64,000 bases of DNA from Spirosoma sp. (GCF_026391055.1 NZ_JAPLET010000024.1:287590-351589), one strand, 5' to 3'; positions 26,801 to 36,726 are shown, counted from the stretch's first letter. Notes: a model not told the origin generated them from the letters alone. Numbers and translations are program-made.

Positions 26801-27586
26801 TCATTCCACTACCGAAACGATCACGTAATTGTCGTTCCGGGTGATGCCATACAACACTGTTTTCCCTTTGAGACTCCGGTCGATGGCAAAGGCTTGCCCT
26901 TCGCTCACGGTTGGAATGGTCTTAACGTATTGTAAGGTATGCCCGCGTTCGGGTAGCTTCAGTACATATAGTTCGGGTTTGTCGTGGCCGGTGCAGTAGA
27001 TCAGCCCATCTGGCCCCCAGGTTCCACCCGAGGTACTGTATAAACCGAAAGCCTGCAACACGTTGGCCGGGAACGCCCACGACTCGACCTGCTGCCAGGT
27101 TGAGTTGTATTTAACCAGGGTCGTCCAGCGGTTGTCGCGCCCTTCGGCCGAGGCTTTATTCGAGTAGTTGGCGAAGGCCACCCACCAGTAGCCGTTGTAG
27201 AAATCGGCCCAGGTTACGGAGCCGGGAAAGAGCCCGAAACTATGCGTGCCGATGTGCCTGAGCGTTCGGGTGTCGAAAATTTCGATCGAGCTGGCCATTG
27301 GTACATCGGGATAGTTGGAATGCGTGCAGTACAGCTTCTGCCCCATTACCACCCCACTGTTCATGTGTTTTAGCATACCGGTGGTATCTTGCCAGGCGGC
27401 TACCTGTCGGCCATCTTGCTTGGTATGCTTTGTCAGCGAATGGTTATTAATGACGTAAAAGTGAGTCTGATCGACGGCCACACCCTGCTGCACCTGTGGC
27501 AGTTGGAACCGGCGGATTTCGGTTGCTTTCTGGCCCCGGCTTAGCAGCGGACAAGCCAAAAACAGCAGCATAAAAACAGTTTTCAT
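26801..27586 (-). CDS. Exported beta-propeller-like protein
   Basis: From ATG 27586 this gives 261 residues with a signal peptide (MKTVFMLLFLACPLLSRG). An upstream ATG at 27640 adds a polar leader. Repeated strand patterns (GVAVDQTHFYVIN, SSIEIFDTRTLRHIGTH, VTWADFYNGYWWVAF, GPDGLIYCTGHDKPELYVL) indicate a propeller of five to six blades, as in SMP-30/YncE-like or cycloisomerase folds. No catalytic residues can be named. The function is unknown. Confidence 0.7.
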   Translation of the reverse strand: MKTVFMLLFLACPLLSRGQKATEIRRFQLPQVQQGVAVDQTHFYVINNHSLTKHTKQDGRQVAAWQDTTGMLKHMNSGVVMGQKLYCTHSNYPDVPMASSIEIFDTRTLRHIGTHSFGLFPGSVTWADFYNGYWWVAFANYSNKASAEGRDNRWTTLVKYNSTWQQVESWAFPANVLQAFGLYSTSGGTWGPDGLIYCTGHDKPELYVLKLPERGHTLQYVKTIPTVSEGQAFAIDRSLKGKTVLYGITRNDNYVIVSVVE

Positions 27587-27750
27587 GAATGGAGAGCGTG
27601 GTATATTGTTTGTGCTTCGCGGATCACATATGGAGCGCAAGATACAGGTCGGCGTTCATTTTACCGGATTGCTGGTTCCCTGACATTGGCCCGGTACATT
27701 AGAGTTTACCCGTACACACGCTTTGCTGGATAGCTTACCGATGTTCTGTC

Positions 27751-29067
27751 ATGCCCCTAACCATTACCCTACTTGGCATTCTGGCCCTTATTGCACTTAT
27801 TTCACTCGTTCGTATCCATGCCTTTCTGGCGTTCCTGGCCGTTTCCATCGGCGTTGGTCTGGCACTTGGACTCCAACCGCTGGCTGTATTAGATGCTATA
27901 CAGAAGGGTATTGGTGGCACACTGGGCTCCATAACGGCCATCATCGCTCTGGGGGCAATGCTGGGCAAACTGGTGGCACAAAGCGGTGCGGCTCAGCGCA
28001 TTGCGGCCAACATCATGGCGCTGGTGGGTACCCGGCACGCGCGATGGGCCTTTCTGGTGACGGGCTTTATTGTCGGCTTGCCGCTTTTTTATTCTGTTGG
28101 CTTCATGCTGCTGGCCCCGCTGGTCATTACGGTGGCGTACCGGTATAAATTGCCCGCACTTTACATCGGACTGCCCATGCTGGCGTCATTGTCAGTCACG
28201 CAGGGCTACCTCCCCCCCCACCCGGCCCCCCTGGCGATTCTTAAGCAATTCAACGCCGACATGGGCCTCACGCTCTTCTATGGCATCATCGTCTCCATTC
28301 CGGCCATCCTGATTTCGGGCGCGCTGTTCGGCTCGACGGTCAAACGGTACACAACCTTACCGAACCCCGCCTTCATCGCCCCCGATCTCCCCGACGATCA
28401 GATGCCCTCGGCTCCCGTGAGCTTCCTGACCGTTTTACTACCCATTTTACTAATCGGCCTGAGTACGCTGGTGAGTCCGATGCTTCCTGCCAGTTCGGTT
28501 AGCCAGCAGGTATTGCTGTTCGTGGGTGAACCCGTAGTGAGTATGTTCTGTGCGGTACTGGTGGCTTCGGTTACGCTCGGTATCTGGCGGGGCAAGTCGA
28601 TGCCAACGGTGACGGCCATGCTCGGCGAGTCGATAAAGGATGTGGCTTTGCTGTTCCTGATTTTTGGTGGAGCGGGTGCGCTGAAACAAGTGCTTACCGA
28701 TGGTGGGGTGAACCAGGCTGTTGCCGACCTCATGCGCGACTCGACCCTGCATCCCTATGTGCTGGCCTGGGGCATGGCGGCTCTCATTCGGGTGTGCGTC
28801 GGGTCCTCAACGGTATCGGGCATTACTACCGCCGGGTTTGTTACGCCCATGCTAAGTGCGCCGGGCGTAGAGCCCAATTTGATGGTGCTGAGTATCGGAG
28901 CCGGGAGCATGATGTTCTCGCACGTCAACGATACGGGTTTCTGGTTGTTCCGGGAATATTTTCAACTCTCCATGGCCGACACTTTAAAGACGTGGTCCGT
29001 TATGGAAACGCTGGTCTCGGTGAGTGGTCTGGCCGGGGTAATGGTACTGAGCTGGGTGATGGGATAA
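27751..29067 (+). CDS. GntP family gluconate:H+ symporter
   Basis: A 438-residue inner-membrane protein with about 12 hydrophobic segments. Family motifs are present: the GGTLGSITAIIALGAMLGKL glycine-rich helix, GLPLFYSVGFMLLAPL, TQGYLPPHPAPLAI (the re-entrant substrate loop) and C-terminal MMFSHVNDTGFWL. GntP carriers import gluconate and related aldonates or hydroxy acids with protons. No gluconate kinase is adjacent. A periplasmic PQQ sugar dehydrogenase lies 8 kb downstream and could supply the substrate. It ends 77 bases before the sigma-factor gene. Confidence 0.9.
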   Translation: MPLTITLLGILALIALISLVRIHAFLAFLAVSIGVGLALGLQPLAVLDAIQKGIGGTLGSITAIIALGAMLGKLVAQSGAAQRIAANIMALVGTRHARWAFLVTGFIVGLPLFYSVGFMLLAPLVITVAYRYKLPALYIGLPMLASLSVTQGYLPPHPAPLAILKQFNADMGLTLFYGIIVSIPAILISGALFGSTVKRYTTLPNPAFIAPDLPDDQMPSAPVSFLTVLLPILLIGLSTLVSPMLPASSVSQQVLLFVGEPVVSMFCAVLVASVTLGIWRGKSMPTVTAMLGESIKDVALLFLIFGGAGALKQVLTDGGVNQAVADLMRDSTLHPYVLAWGMAALIRVCVGSSTVSGITTAGFVTPMLSAPGVEPNLMVLSIGAGSMMFSHVNDTGFWLFREYFQLSMADTLKTWSVMETLVSVSGLAGVMVLSWVMG

Positions 29068-29144
29068 ACATTACTTTTTACCGACTCAGTTGTACTATTC
29101 TCTAAACGGTCGTAAATTTAAGCTTCCAATTACTCAACGAATCA

Positions 29145-29741
29145 TTGGAAAGCTCAACGACATCCTATCCTTATACTACGGATGCTGCCCTGTGGGATGA
29201 TTTCCTGAGCGGCAGTAAACAGGCATACGCTTTTCTGTACCATAAATACGCTCCTACGCTTTACAACTACGGATATAAAATAGCTCAGAATCGGGAGCTG
29301 ACCGAAGATTGCCTGCAAGACCTGTTCCTGAACATTCTGGAAACCCGCGAACGACTCGGCCGTACCGATTCCATCAAGTTTTACCTCATGCGCTCGCTTC
29401 GGCGGGAGATCGTCCGGAAGCTCAGCAATGAGCAGCGATTCGACCATGATTCTGATCATCTGGACTTCGCCATCGAGTTTTATTATGAACCCACCTGGCT
29501 TGATCGGCAGATTTCGCAGGAGCAATCGACGCTGCTGCTGTATGAGTTGAACAACCTCCCCGCCCGCCAGAAAGAAGCCTTATTTTTGAAGTATTTCGAT
29601 AACCTCAGCTACGAGGAAATTGCCGGCATTATGGGCATCGAGCAAACATCCGTCTACAAAATCGTGTACAAAGCCATTGCGTCCCTTCAAAAACGCATTC
29701 CGACCAACACCGTTTTCCTCCTTTTGGCATTCCTCCGATAA
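29145..29741 (+). CDS. ECF RNA polymerase sigma factor (FecI-like)
   Basis: A 198-residue sigma-70 family member. The sigma-2 region (about 25-95) contains FLYHKYAPTLYNYGYKI and TEDCLQDLFLNI, and the sigma-4 helix-turn-helix (about 135-185) contains LPARQKEALFLKYF, YEEIAGIMGIEQTSVYK. The only initiator before the conserved region is TTG at 29145, because an in-frame stop lies at 29103. The next gene encodes its FecR anti-sigma partner, followed by an STN-bearing SusC, so it is expected to activate that locus on ligand binding at the outer membrane. Confidence 0.88.
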   Translation: MESSTTSYPYTTDAALWDDFLSGSKQAYAFLYHKYAPTLYNYGYKIAQNRELTEDCLQDLFLNILETRERLGRTDSIKFYLMRSLRREIVRKLSNEQRFDHDSDHLDFAIEFYYEPTWLDRQISQEQSTLLLYELNNLPARQKEALFLKYFDNLSYEEIAGIMGIEQTSVYKIVYKAIASLQKRIPTNTVFLLLAFLR

Positions 29742-29823
29742 AATCTAGTAAAAAGTGGAGATACCGAGGGATAATCTGCCGCTCGAAGCTCTTTGTTGAG
29801 TATACGACAGCCGGTTTCCGTAG

Positions 29824-30891
29824 ATGAATACGCCTTTACCCGATTACAGCCGTTACTCCCTCAACGAGTTCGTGCTCGATGACTCGTTCCGCCAGTGGGT
29901 TCTGCAACCCAACGAGCAGAGTATGACTTTCTGGCATGGCTTCATGCTTCAGCATCCTGAAAAACAGGCTATGGTCGATGAAGCCGCTTCGTTACTACTT
30001 CACCTGAACGTTCGCTTTAACGACCTGACAAATGCCAGCCAGGAACGTATCTGGCTGGCACTGAACCAGGCCTTTGATGAGCATGAGACCAGAGAGGCCC
30101 GTGTCCGGCCGCTGACTGGCCGGCAGCGTTTCCTGGATCAACGAGCCCGCTTTGGTTGGCAGTTGGCCGCGTCTATAGCGGGCTTTCTGCTGATTGTTGG
30201 TGGGCTTACGTACTATAAGCTACTGCCCAAAGAGCAACGTATCCATACGGCTTTCGGCGAGAACAAGACCGTTACGCTGCCCGACGGCTCAACGGTACTC
30301 CTGAATGGCAATACCACCCTCACCTATACCGATGGCTGGAGCGACGACAAATCCCGCGAGGTCTGGCTCGATGGCGAAGGCTTTTTCACTGTCACAAAAA
30401 AGAGCCACCGGGGCGGCCGGGTGAAGTTCGTGACGCACACGTCCGGACTGGACATTACCGTATTGGGCACGCAGTTCAACGTGAACACCCGACGGGGCAG
30501 CACGGCCGTTACGCTGGTGGAAGGCAAAGTACAACTGTCTAAACCCGACGAACCAGCGGGTAAGGTGATCGAGATGAAACCCGGCCAGTTTGCCGCCACC
30601 AAACCCGCAATCGAAGCCGTTGAAATTCGGGAGGAAAAGCCACAACTGCACACTTCCTGGGTTGAGCATCAATTTGTATTTGAGAATACGGCGCTGAGCG
30701 ACATTGCCCAGCAGCTTCATGACACCTATGGGCTGGATATTGTCTTCGAAGACAGTGACCTGGCTAACCGTCGGTTTACGGGTAATCTGTCGGATCAGAG
30801 CATCGAGACACTGCTAGCTACCCTTTCGCTCACATTCGACCTGACGGCTCATCGCAACGGCGACCGTATCAGTTTACGTCATAACCCCTGA
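29824..30891 (+). CDS. FecR family anti-sigma factor
   Basis: A 355-residue inner-membrane regulator: cytoplasmic N-terminal region (1-110), one transmembrane helix (about 114-134, ASIAGFLLIVGGL), a periplasmic FecR domain (about 145-250, FGENKTVTLPDGSTVLLNGN, VLGTQFNVNTRRG) and a C-terminal DUF4974 domain (about 280-350, FVFENTALSDIAQQL). The C-terminal part should contact the STN domain of the SusC encoded 32 bases downstream, and the N-terminus should hold or chaperone the ECF sigma factor. Confidence 0.92.
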   Translation: MNTPLPDYSRYSLNEFVLDDSFRQWVLQPNEQSMTFWHGFMLQHPEKQAMVDEAASLLLHLNVRFNDLTNASQERIWLALNQAFDEHETREARVRPLTGRQRFLDQRARFGWQLAASIAGFLLIVGGLTYYKLLPKEQRIHTAFGENKTVTLPDGSTVLLNGNTTLTYTDGWSDDKSREVWLDGEGFFTVTKKSHRGGRVKFVTHTSGLDITVLGTQFNVNTRRGSTAVTLVEGKVQLSKPDEPAGKVIEMKPGQFAATKPAIEAVEIREEKPQLHTSWVEHQFVFENTALSDIAQQLHDTYGLDIVFEDSDLANRRFTGNLSDQSIETLLATLSLTFDLTAHRNGDRISLRHNP

Positions 30892-30923
30892 TTGAGTCAA
30901 CAACTTTTCTTACATCTCTCTTT

Positions 30924-33900
30924 ATGAAAAACAAGTATCTTCTCCTTTCTATGCTTATGGGCGGAGTCTACACCCTGCCGCAACCCAGCGTTGCGCAGGT
31001 ACTGACCCGCGCCCAACCAGCCTATGAGAGCAACGCCAGCGGGCAGCAAGCGGAGGCACCGGCTGGTCAGCACAGCCGCCGGAGTCGCTCGCTCAAAAAA
31101 GCCCTGTCTGAACTCGAAAAGCGCTTCAACGTCAACTTCGCCTACGATGAACAAGTCGTGGCCGGTCGGCAGACCGACACCGACCTGGAGGGCCTCTCGC
31201 TCGAACAGGCGCTCAATCAATTGATCGATTCGCAGGGGCTGCGCTACCGCAAAGTGAACGCCAACCTGTTTGCCATTCAGGCGATACCGGCCAAAAAAGT
31301 AGGTATGACCGTGCCCGCCGAAAGTACCGCTCCTGCGCTGGCTACTGTTAGTAACGCACCGACCGATGTAACGGAAGCACCACAGCTAAAGCGCATTACG
31401 GGGCAGGTTACCGACGAAAATAACCAGGGGTTGCCCGGCGCCAACGTCATTGAAAAAGGGACGACGACAGGTGCCACAACCGATGCCAATGGCAATTTCG
31501 TCCTGAACGTTAGCGACAATGCCACGACGCTAACGATTTCCAGCGTGGGCTACGCCAGTCAGGATATAACGATCGGCAACAACACGGTTGTGAACGTCAA
31601 ACTCGTTCCCGACGATCGAACCTTGAATGAGGTCGTTGTAATCGGCTATCAGACTGTTCGGAAGCGGGACGTAACCGGTGCCAATGATGTGATCAGCCCC
31701 GCGCAGGCCAACAAAGTGACGGCTAACTCGCTGGCCGAATCCATTCAGGGGCTGTCGCCGGGGGTTACGGTACGCAACACGGGTGTACCGGGGCAGCAGG
31801 CGTCGATCCAGATTCGCGGGGTGGCCAGCTTTCTCAATACCGACCCGCTATACATCATTGACGGGATGATTGCCGATGCCAATCCAACCATCAACAACGA
31901 CGATATTGAATCTATTCAGGTATTGAAAGATGCCTCGGCTGCGGCCATTTATGGGTCGCGGGCGGCTAATGGCGTTATCATCATTACCACTAAACAAGGC
32001 AAAGAAGGCCCCATCCGGGTAGCTTTTTCGGCCAAATACGGGATACAGCAGGTGTACAAACGCTGGGATGTGATGAACGCAACAAACTTTGCGACTACGC
32101 AGCGGACGCAATACCAGAACGCCGGACAAACACCCCCATCGAGCGTAGCTACCGGTACGTTCAATCCGAACATCAACACCGACTGGCAGGATCAGGTACT
32201 GCAAACGGGTAATCTTCAGGATTACAATCTGACACTGTCGGGTGGTACCAAAACCGGTACGTATCTGATATCAGGCAGTTATTTCAGCAACAAAGGCTAT
32301 GTGATTGGCAGCGGCTTCGACCGGGCCAGTTTGCGTATCAATACCAAAAGCCAGCTTGGGCGCTTCACATTTGGCGAGAACGCCCTATTGACGAACTCGA
32401 ATATTCAGAATTTTCCGGCGGGCAACCCTATTTACGACATGGCCGGCATGCTGCCCGTTATTCCGGTACAGGACCCCAGTTATATCGACGCCAGCAACCC
32501 GGGGGGCTATGGCCTTGGCCGTAACCCGGATGCCGTTACGTACGCCTTCAACCCGGTGGCGGTTCGTAATCTGGCCAGCAACAAAAGCAATTTCGCCAAG
32601 CTGGTCGGCAACGCTTACCTCGATGTAAAACTGACCGACTGGCTGACCTACCGCGCCAACGCGGGTCTGGAAGTAAGCTTCGATTACACTCAAAATCTGC
32701 GTCGGCTGGGTATCTACCAGTACAGTGCTTCGCCGGTGCCCACGTCGGTTGGCGAAGACCGCTCGCGTTACCTCAGTATGCTGTTCGAGCACACGCTGAA
32801 CTTCAATAAAGTGTTCGGTATGCACAACATCAACGGCGTAGTGGGTATCAGCCAGCAAACGACCCGTCGCGACATTACGTCCGGCTCACGCACCAATCTG
32901 GGCTTTGCCGGTGGGCAGTATTTCAACACCATCAATGCGGCCACGGGCATTTCCAACTCGGCCGGTGGCACGCCCGATGATTACCGAATTCTGGGCTACA
33001 TTGGCCGGGTCAACTACACCTATAACGACCGTTACCTGCTAACGCTGACCGGTCGGGTCGATCAGGACTCCCGTTTCGGGGCCAATTACCGAACGGGTTT
33101 CTTCCCATCGGTGGCCGCGGCCTGGCGCATTAGTGAGGAAAAATTCTTTAACGTCGACTGGATTTCGGATCTAAAGCTGAATGCGTCGTATGGTAAGCTG
33201 GGCATCGTGGTGCCTACACTGGGTTCGTTCCCCTACACGGCCTTCATCAACAACAATCCGAGAACTATTTTTGGGGTCGACCAGACACCGTACGTCGGAG
33301 CCTATCAGGCGCAGTTGGCCAACCCCGATCTGCGCTGGGAAGAGCGAATCCAGCAGAACTACGGTGTGTCGGCAAGTTTCCTCAGAAATCGTATTACGAC
33401 GGAAATTAACGTCTATAACTCGTTATCGAACGATGCCATTCTGAACCTGGCGGTGCCGGGTTACCTGGGTAACCTGCGCGGTAATCCGTACGTGAATACG
33501 GCCTCTATCCGCAACCGGGGCGTCGAGTTTTCTGCTACCTACCGCAACAACGAACATGCCCTTAAATGGGATGTATCCGGCAACTTTACGACCATCAAGA
33601 ACCGAGTTGAAAACGTAGGAAACCAAGGGCAGAACATCAACTACATCCAGAGCGGTAATACACGCTCGCAGGTTGGGCAGGCTGTTGGGCAGTGGTACGT
33701 GCTGAAAACGGCAGGGCTCTTCCAAAATCAGGAGGAAATCAATAATTACAAAGGAGCCAACGGAAACCTCATTCAGCCGAATGCCAAACCGGGTGATGTT
33801 AAGTATGTCGATACCAACGGCGATGGGCAGATCACCCAGAACGACGACCGTCAGTTTGTGGGTTCACCCTGGCCCAAATTGCAGGCGGGTGCACAGGCCA

Positions 33901-34376
33901 ATGCATCCTACGGCCAGTTTTCGCTCAATGTGCAGTTGACCGGCGTGTTTGGCTACACCGTTTACAACGACGTACGGCGCGGACTGGATAGCTACCAGCT
34001 CACCAACTTCCGCAACGACATCAACCCGTGGACAACGAGCAATACTAGCGCAACTGACCCTCGGTTGGGGCTGGAATCCGGCGATCAGGGCATTATCTCG
34101 AACAACTTCGGGTATACCGACCGCTGGCTGGAGAATGCCTCTTACGTTCGGGTGCGCAACGTTGAGATTGGCTATATGTTACCGAAAGCCCTGCTTAATA
34201 CTATCAAAATCCGCAATGCCCGTGTGTATGTAAGTGGACAGAACCTATTCACCATCACCAAATACACCGGCCTCGACCCCGACGTTACGGGTGCAAACAT
34301 TCAGGAGAGGGGCGTTGACCTTGGTCACTGGCCGTCACCCCGCGTTGTTTCCGTTGGTGTCAATTGCGATTTCTAA
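30924..34376 (+). CDS. SusC/RagA TonB-dependent receptor with STN signalling domain
   Basis: An 1150-residue outer-membrane channel. After the signal peptide comes an STN domain (about 52-118, KALSELEKRFNVNFAYDE), used to signal to FecR, then a carboxypeptidase-like beta-sandwich (about 152-235, ITGQVTDENNQGLPGANVIE), the plug (LNEVVVIGYQTVRKRDVTGA, GLSPGVTVRNTG, DPLYIIDGM) and a 22-stranded barrel ending in Phe. It imports a ligand delivered by the SusD lipoprotein encoded next. The substrate is not revealed by an adjacent hydrolase. The unit is sigma-FecR-SusC-SusD. Confidence 0.95.
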   Translation: MKNKYLLLSMLMGGVYTLPQPSVAQVLTRAQPAYESNASGQQAEAPAGQHSRRSRSLKKALSELEKRFNVNFAYDEQVVAGRQTDTDLEGLSLEQALNQLIDSQGLRYRKVNANLFAIQAIPAKKVGMTVPAESTAPALATVSNAPTDVTEAPQLKRITGQVTDENNQGLPGANVIEKGTTTGATTDANGNFVLNVSDNATTLTISSVGYASQDITIGNNTVVNVKLVPDDRTLNEVVVIGYQTVRKRDVTGANDVISPAQANKVTANSLAESIQGLSPGVTVRNTGVPGQQASIQIRGVASFLNTDPLYIIDGMIADANPTINNDDIESIQVLKDASAAAIYGSRAANGVIIITTKQGKEGPIRVAFSAKYGIQQVYKRWDVMNATNFATTQRTQYQNAGQTPPSSVATGTFNPNINTDWQDQVLQTGNLQDYNLTLSGGTKTGTYLISGSYFSNKGYVIGSGFDRASLRINTKSQLGRFTFGENALLTNSNIQNFPAGNPIYDMAGMLPVIPVQDPSYIDASNPGGYGLGRNPDAVTYAFNPVAVRNLASNKSNFAKLVGNAYLDVKLTDWLTYRANAGLEVSFDYTQNLRRLGIYQYSASPVPTSVGEDRSRYLSMLFEHTLNFNKVFGMHNINGVVGISQQTTRRDITSGSRTNLGFAGGQYFNTINAATGISNSAGGTPDDYRILGYIGRVNYTYNDRYLLTLTGRVDQDSRFGANYRTGFFPSVAAAWRISEEKFFNVDWISDLKLNASYGKLGIVVPTLGSFPYTAFINNNPRTIFGVDQTPYVGAYQAQLANPDLRWEERIQQNYGVSASFLRNRITTEINVYNSLSNDAILNLAVPGYLGNLRGNPYVNTASIRNRGVEFSATYRNNEHALKWDVSGNFTTIKNRVENVGNQGQNINYIQSGNTRSQVGQAVGQWYVLKTAGLFQNQEEINNYKGANGNLIQPNAKPGDVKYVDTNGDGQITQNDDRQFVGSPWPKLQAGAQANASYGQFSLNVQLTGVFGYTVYNDVRRGLDSYQLTNFRNDINPWTTSNTSATDPRLGLESGDQGIISNNFGYTDRWLENASYVRVRNVEIGYMLPKALLNTIKIRNARVYVSGQNLFTITKYTGLDPDVTGANIQERGVDLGHWPSPRVVSVGVNCDF

Positions 34377-34479
34377 CTATCCTTGAAAGGCCTTTTATGA
34401 AACTACATGATGATCTATTCAGACATGCTATTAGCATAACCGCTCTTTCACTCTATCACTCTTTCGCTCTTTCATAAAA

Positions 34480-36003
34480 ATGAAAAATAGATTCATTTCG
34501 CTAACGATAGCCGCAGCCCTGGCCTTTACGGGTTGTCAGCGTAGCCTCGATATCGTGAACCCCAACCAGGTGACAGCCGAGTCGTTCTGGAAAACGCCGA
34601 CCGATGCGCTGGCGGGTGTCAATGCCGTCTACAGCGCCACGCACCGGGGCGGTATTTCGCGCTGGATGCCATTCTACTACATCATCCGGTCCGATGAAGG
34701 CCGCAGCCAGAGCCCGGCAACCGACATTGTCAATAACATGGACCAGTTCCTGGTTACGGACTATAATTACGGCAATGCATATTCCATCTGGAATGACAAT
34801 TATATCGGCATTAACCGCGCCAATCAGGTCATCGACAACGTGCCCGACATTCAGATGGACGCTACGCTGAAGGGCCGGTATATTGGCGAGGCCAAGTTCC
34901 TGCGGGCCATGTATTATTTCCATCTGGTTACGCTTTGGGGCAACGTGCCGCTGATCCTGCAAACCTCGGTCGTTGGTGATAAACCCAACTCGGCCACCAC
35001 AGCGCAGGTATGGGCGCAGATCGAGAAAGACCTGACCGATGCCGCTGCCGTCCTGCCCACAACCTATGGCAACGCCGATCTGGGCCGCGCCACCAAAGGG
35101 GCCGCTTATGCCCTGCTGGCCAGAGCGCAGATGCAGCAGCAGAAATATACCGAAGCACTCACACCCCTGCAATGGCTGGTAGAAGGTGATGGAAAAAGTG
35201 TGTACTCACTGATGCCGAACTACCGCGACAATTTCCTGATTACGACCGAAAACAACCGTGAGTCCGTATTCGAATGGCAATTCCAGATCAACCCGGCCGA
35301 ATACACCGACGACGATACTGAAACGCCGAATCAAAACTACGGCACCTCACTGGCAAAGTTCTTTGGCCCGCCACCGGTTGGCTGGTCGGATGGCGAAGCG
35401 CAACGCTGGCCTACCCGCGAATTCACCGAACGAACAACAACCGGCGCCCGCGACCCGCGTCTTGAAGCGTCGTTTCTCTTCGACTCGACCGATGTGCGTG
35501 GCCCTGATTTCACCCAGATTTACGGGCAGACATTCACCCAGCGATACGGCCGGGATAACAAACGGGTATGGTTCCGGAAGTTTCAGAACGATCACTGGAA
35601 AACTGAAGAAGATTATCGGTCGCCCAACAACTGGCGGTACATTCGCTACGCCGATGTGCTGCTGATGTATGCCGAAGCCCTCAACGCTACCGGCAAAACA
35701 ACGCAGGCATACACCTACGTCGATCAGGTGCGCCAGCGGGCTGGGCTGCCTACATTGACCGTCGCAAAACCGGGACTCACGCAGGCGCAGTTTCTGACCC
35801 AGCTAAAGCACGAGCGGTTACTAGAGCTATCGGGCGAAGGCTGGCGCTGGAACGACCTGGCCCGCTGGGGTGACCTCGGTCCGCAATTAGCCCCGCGCGA
35901 CCCAGCTTTCTCTACCTTTGTGAAAGGCAAGAGTGAGTTGTTGCCGATTCCGCAACTCGACCGGGACCTGAACCCCAACCTGGTGCAAAACCCGAATTAC
36001 TGA
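34480..36003 (+). CDS. SusD/RagB outer-membrane substrate-binding lipoprotein
   Basis: A 507-residue lipoprotein (MKNRFISLTIAAALAFTGC, Cys19) with the SusD helical fold: N-terminal LDIVNPNQVTAESFWKTPTDA, tetratricopeptide-like helices (GEAKFLRAMYYFHLV, RATKGAAYALLARAQM) and the conserved C-terminal RYADVLLMYAEALN followed by ERLLELSGEGWRWNDLARWG. It forms the lid of the SusC channel and binds the ligand at the cell surface. It lies 103 bases after susC and is followed by a perfect hairpin. Confidence 0.95.
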   Translation: MKNRFISLTIAAALAFTGCQRSLDIVNPNQVTAESFWKTPTDALAGVNAVYSATHRGGISRWMPFYYIIRSDEGRSQSPATDIVNNMDQFLVTDYNYGNAYSIWNDNYIGINRANQVIDNVPDIQMDATLKGRYIGEAKFLRAMYYFHLVTLWGNVPLILQTSVVGDKPNSATTAQVWAQIEKDLTDAAAVLPTTYGNADLGRATKGAAYALLARAQMQQQKYTEALTPLQWLVEGDGKSVYSLMPNYRDNFLITTENNRESVFEWQFQINPAEYTDDDTETPNQNYGTSLAKFFGPPPVGWSDGEAQRWPTREFTERTTTGARDPRLEASFLFDSTDVRGPDFTQIYGQTFTQRYGRDNKRVWFRKFQNDHWKTEEDYRSPNNWRYIRYADVLLMYAEALNATGKTTQAYTYVDQVRQRAGLPTLTVAKPGLTQAQFLTQLKHERLLELSGEGWRWNDLARWGDLGPQLAPRDPAFSTFVKGKSELLPIPQLDRDLNPNLVQNPNY

Positions 36004-36008
36004 TTTTC

Positions 36009-36060
36009 TGTCACCGCAACGGCGAACCACAGAGACACACGGTCCGCCGTTGCGGTGACA
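36009..36060. terminator. Hairpin closing the sigma-FecR-SusCD unit
   Basis: A perfect 16-bp stem (TGTCACCGCAACGGCG) closes over a 20-base loop. It starts 6 bases after the SusD stop and ends 5 bases before the convergent acetyltransferase stop, so it can end both transcripts. Confidence 0.78.
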
Positions 36061-36065
36061 AAGAA

Positions 36066-36641
36066 TTACAAAGACTTGACGACTTTAGCCGGGACCCCCG
36101 CCACAACGGTATTGGGTGGCACATCGCGACTTACCACAGCTCCGGCGGCTACAACCGAGTTTTCACCAATGGTAACGCCCGGCAAAATGGTTGCCCCCGC
36201 GCCAATCCAGGCATTGCGCCTGATGACAATCGGGCGGGGAATCAGGGTGGTCCGGTCGGTTGGGTCGAGCGGGTGGTTTTCGGAAGTCAGGTTGACTCGT
36301 GGGCCAATCTGAACGTCATCTTCAATTGTGATGCCACCAATGTCGAGAAACGAACAGGCGTGGTTGATAAAGATGTTGTTCCCCAGACGGATCGACCGGC
36401 CAAAATTGGTGTAGAACGGCGGGAAGATCGCTGTCGATTCATCAATTGGGTTGCCTATAATGGTGCTCAACTGATTACGTACCTGATCGACGCTGGTGGC
36501 TGTGGCGTTCATTTCAACGCATAGCCGGATGGTTCGTGAAACTACTTCGCCGAAGCGGGCATATTCTGGGTCGTCTTTTCGGAGGAGTTCACCAGCCTGC
36601 AATCGCTGGAAAATATCGGTATTGGCGGTTTGATCGGTCAT
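36066..36641 (-). CDS. Hexapeptide-repeat O-acetyltransferase (Maa/LacA-like)
   Basis: From ATG 36641 this gives 191 residues. The frame continues upstream through a repeat and is not credible there. The N-terminal Maa domain (about 5-60) is followed by a left-handed beta-helix of hexapeptide repeats (SIRLGNNIFINHACSFLDIGG, VQIGPRVNLTSENHPLD, AWIGAGATILPGVTIG, SVVAAGAVVSRDVPPNTVVAG). The His in ENHPLD is the usual catalytic base. It acetylates a sugar hydroxyl (maltose, galactoside or similar) with acetyl-CoA. Confidence 0.88.
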   Translation of the reverse strand: MTDQTANTDIFQRLQAGELLRKDDPEYARFGEVVSRTIRLCVEMNATATSVDQVRNQLSTIIGNPIDESTAIFPPFYTNFGRSIRLGNNIFINHACSFLDIGGITIEDDVQIGPRVNLTSENHPLDPTDRTTLIPRPIVIRRNAWIGAGATILPGVTIGENSVVAAGAVVSRDVPPNTVVAGVPAKVVKSL

Positions 36642-36655
36642 CTTCTGGTATATCA

Positions 36656-36724
36656 GTAGCCCGGACGGCCACGTCCGGGCTAAATTATATCGATTACTTA
36701 CCCGGATGTGGCCGTCCAGGCTAC
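36656..36724. terminator. 24-bp near-perfect inverted repeat between same-strand genes
   Basis: The left arm starts GTAGCCCGGACGGCCACG and the right arm ends GGCCGTCCAGGCTAC, with only two mismatches that would pair as G-U in RNA. It lies 3 bases beyond the PQQ dehydrogenase stop in its direction of transcription and 15 bases ahead of the acetyltransferase start, so it probably uncouples the two. Confidence 0.65.
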
Positions 36725-36726
36725 GC

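Noticed and set aside
27723..28148. 141-residue frame overlapping the GntP gene
   Set aside because: It is an alternative frame of a strongly supported 12-helix transporter and is rich in His, Gly and Trp, as expected for a shadow frame.
34501..35172. 223-residue antisense frame within the first susD gene
   Set aside because: It lies fully opposite a gene with clear SusD motifs and has no recognisable domain.
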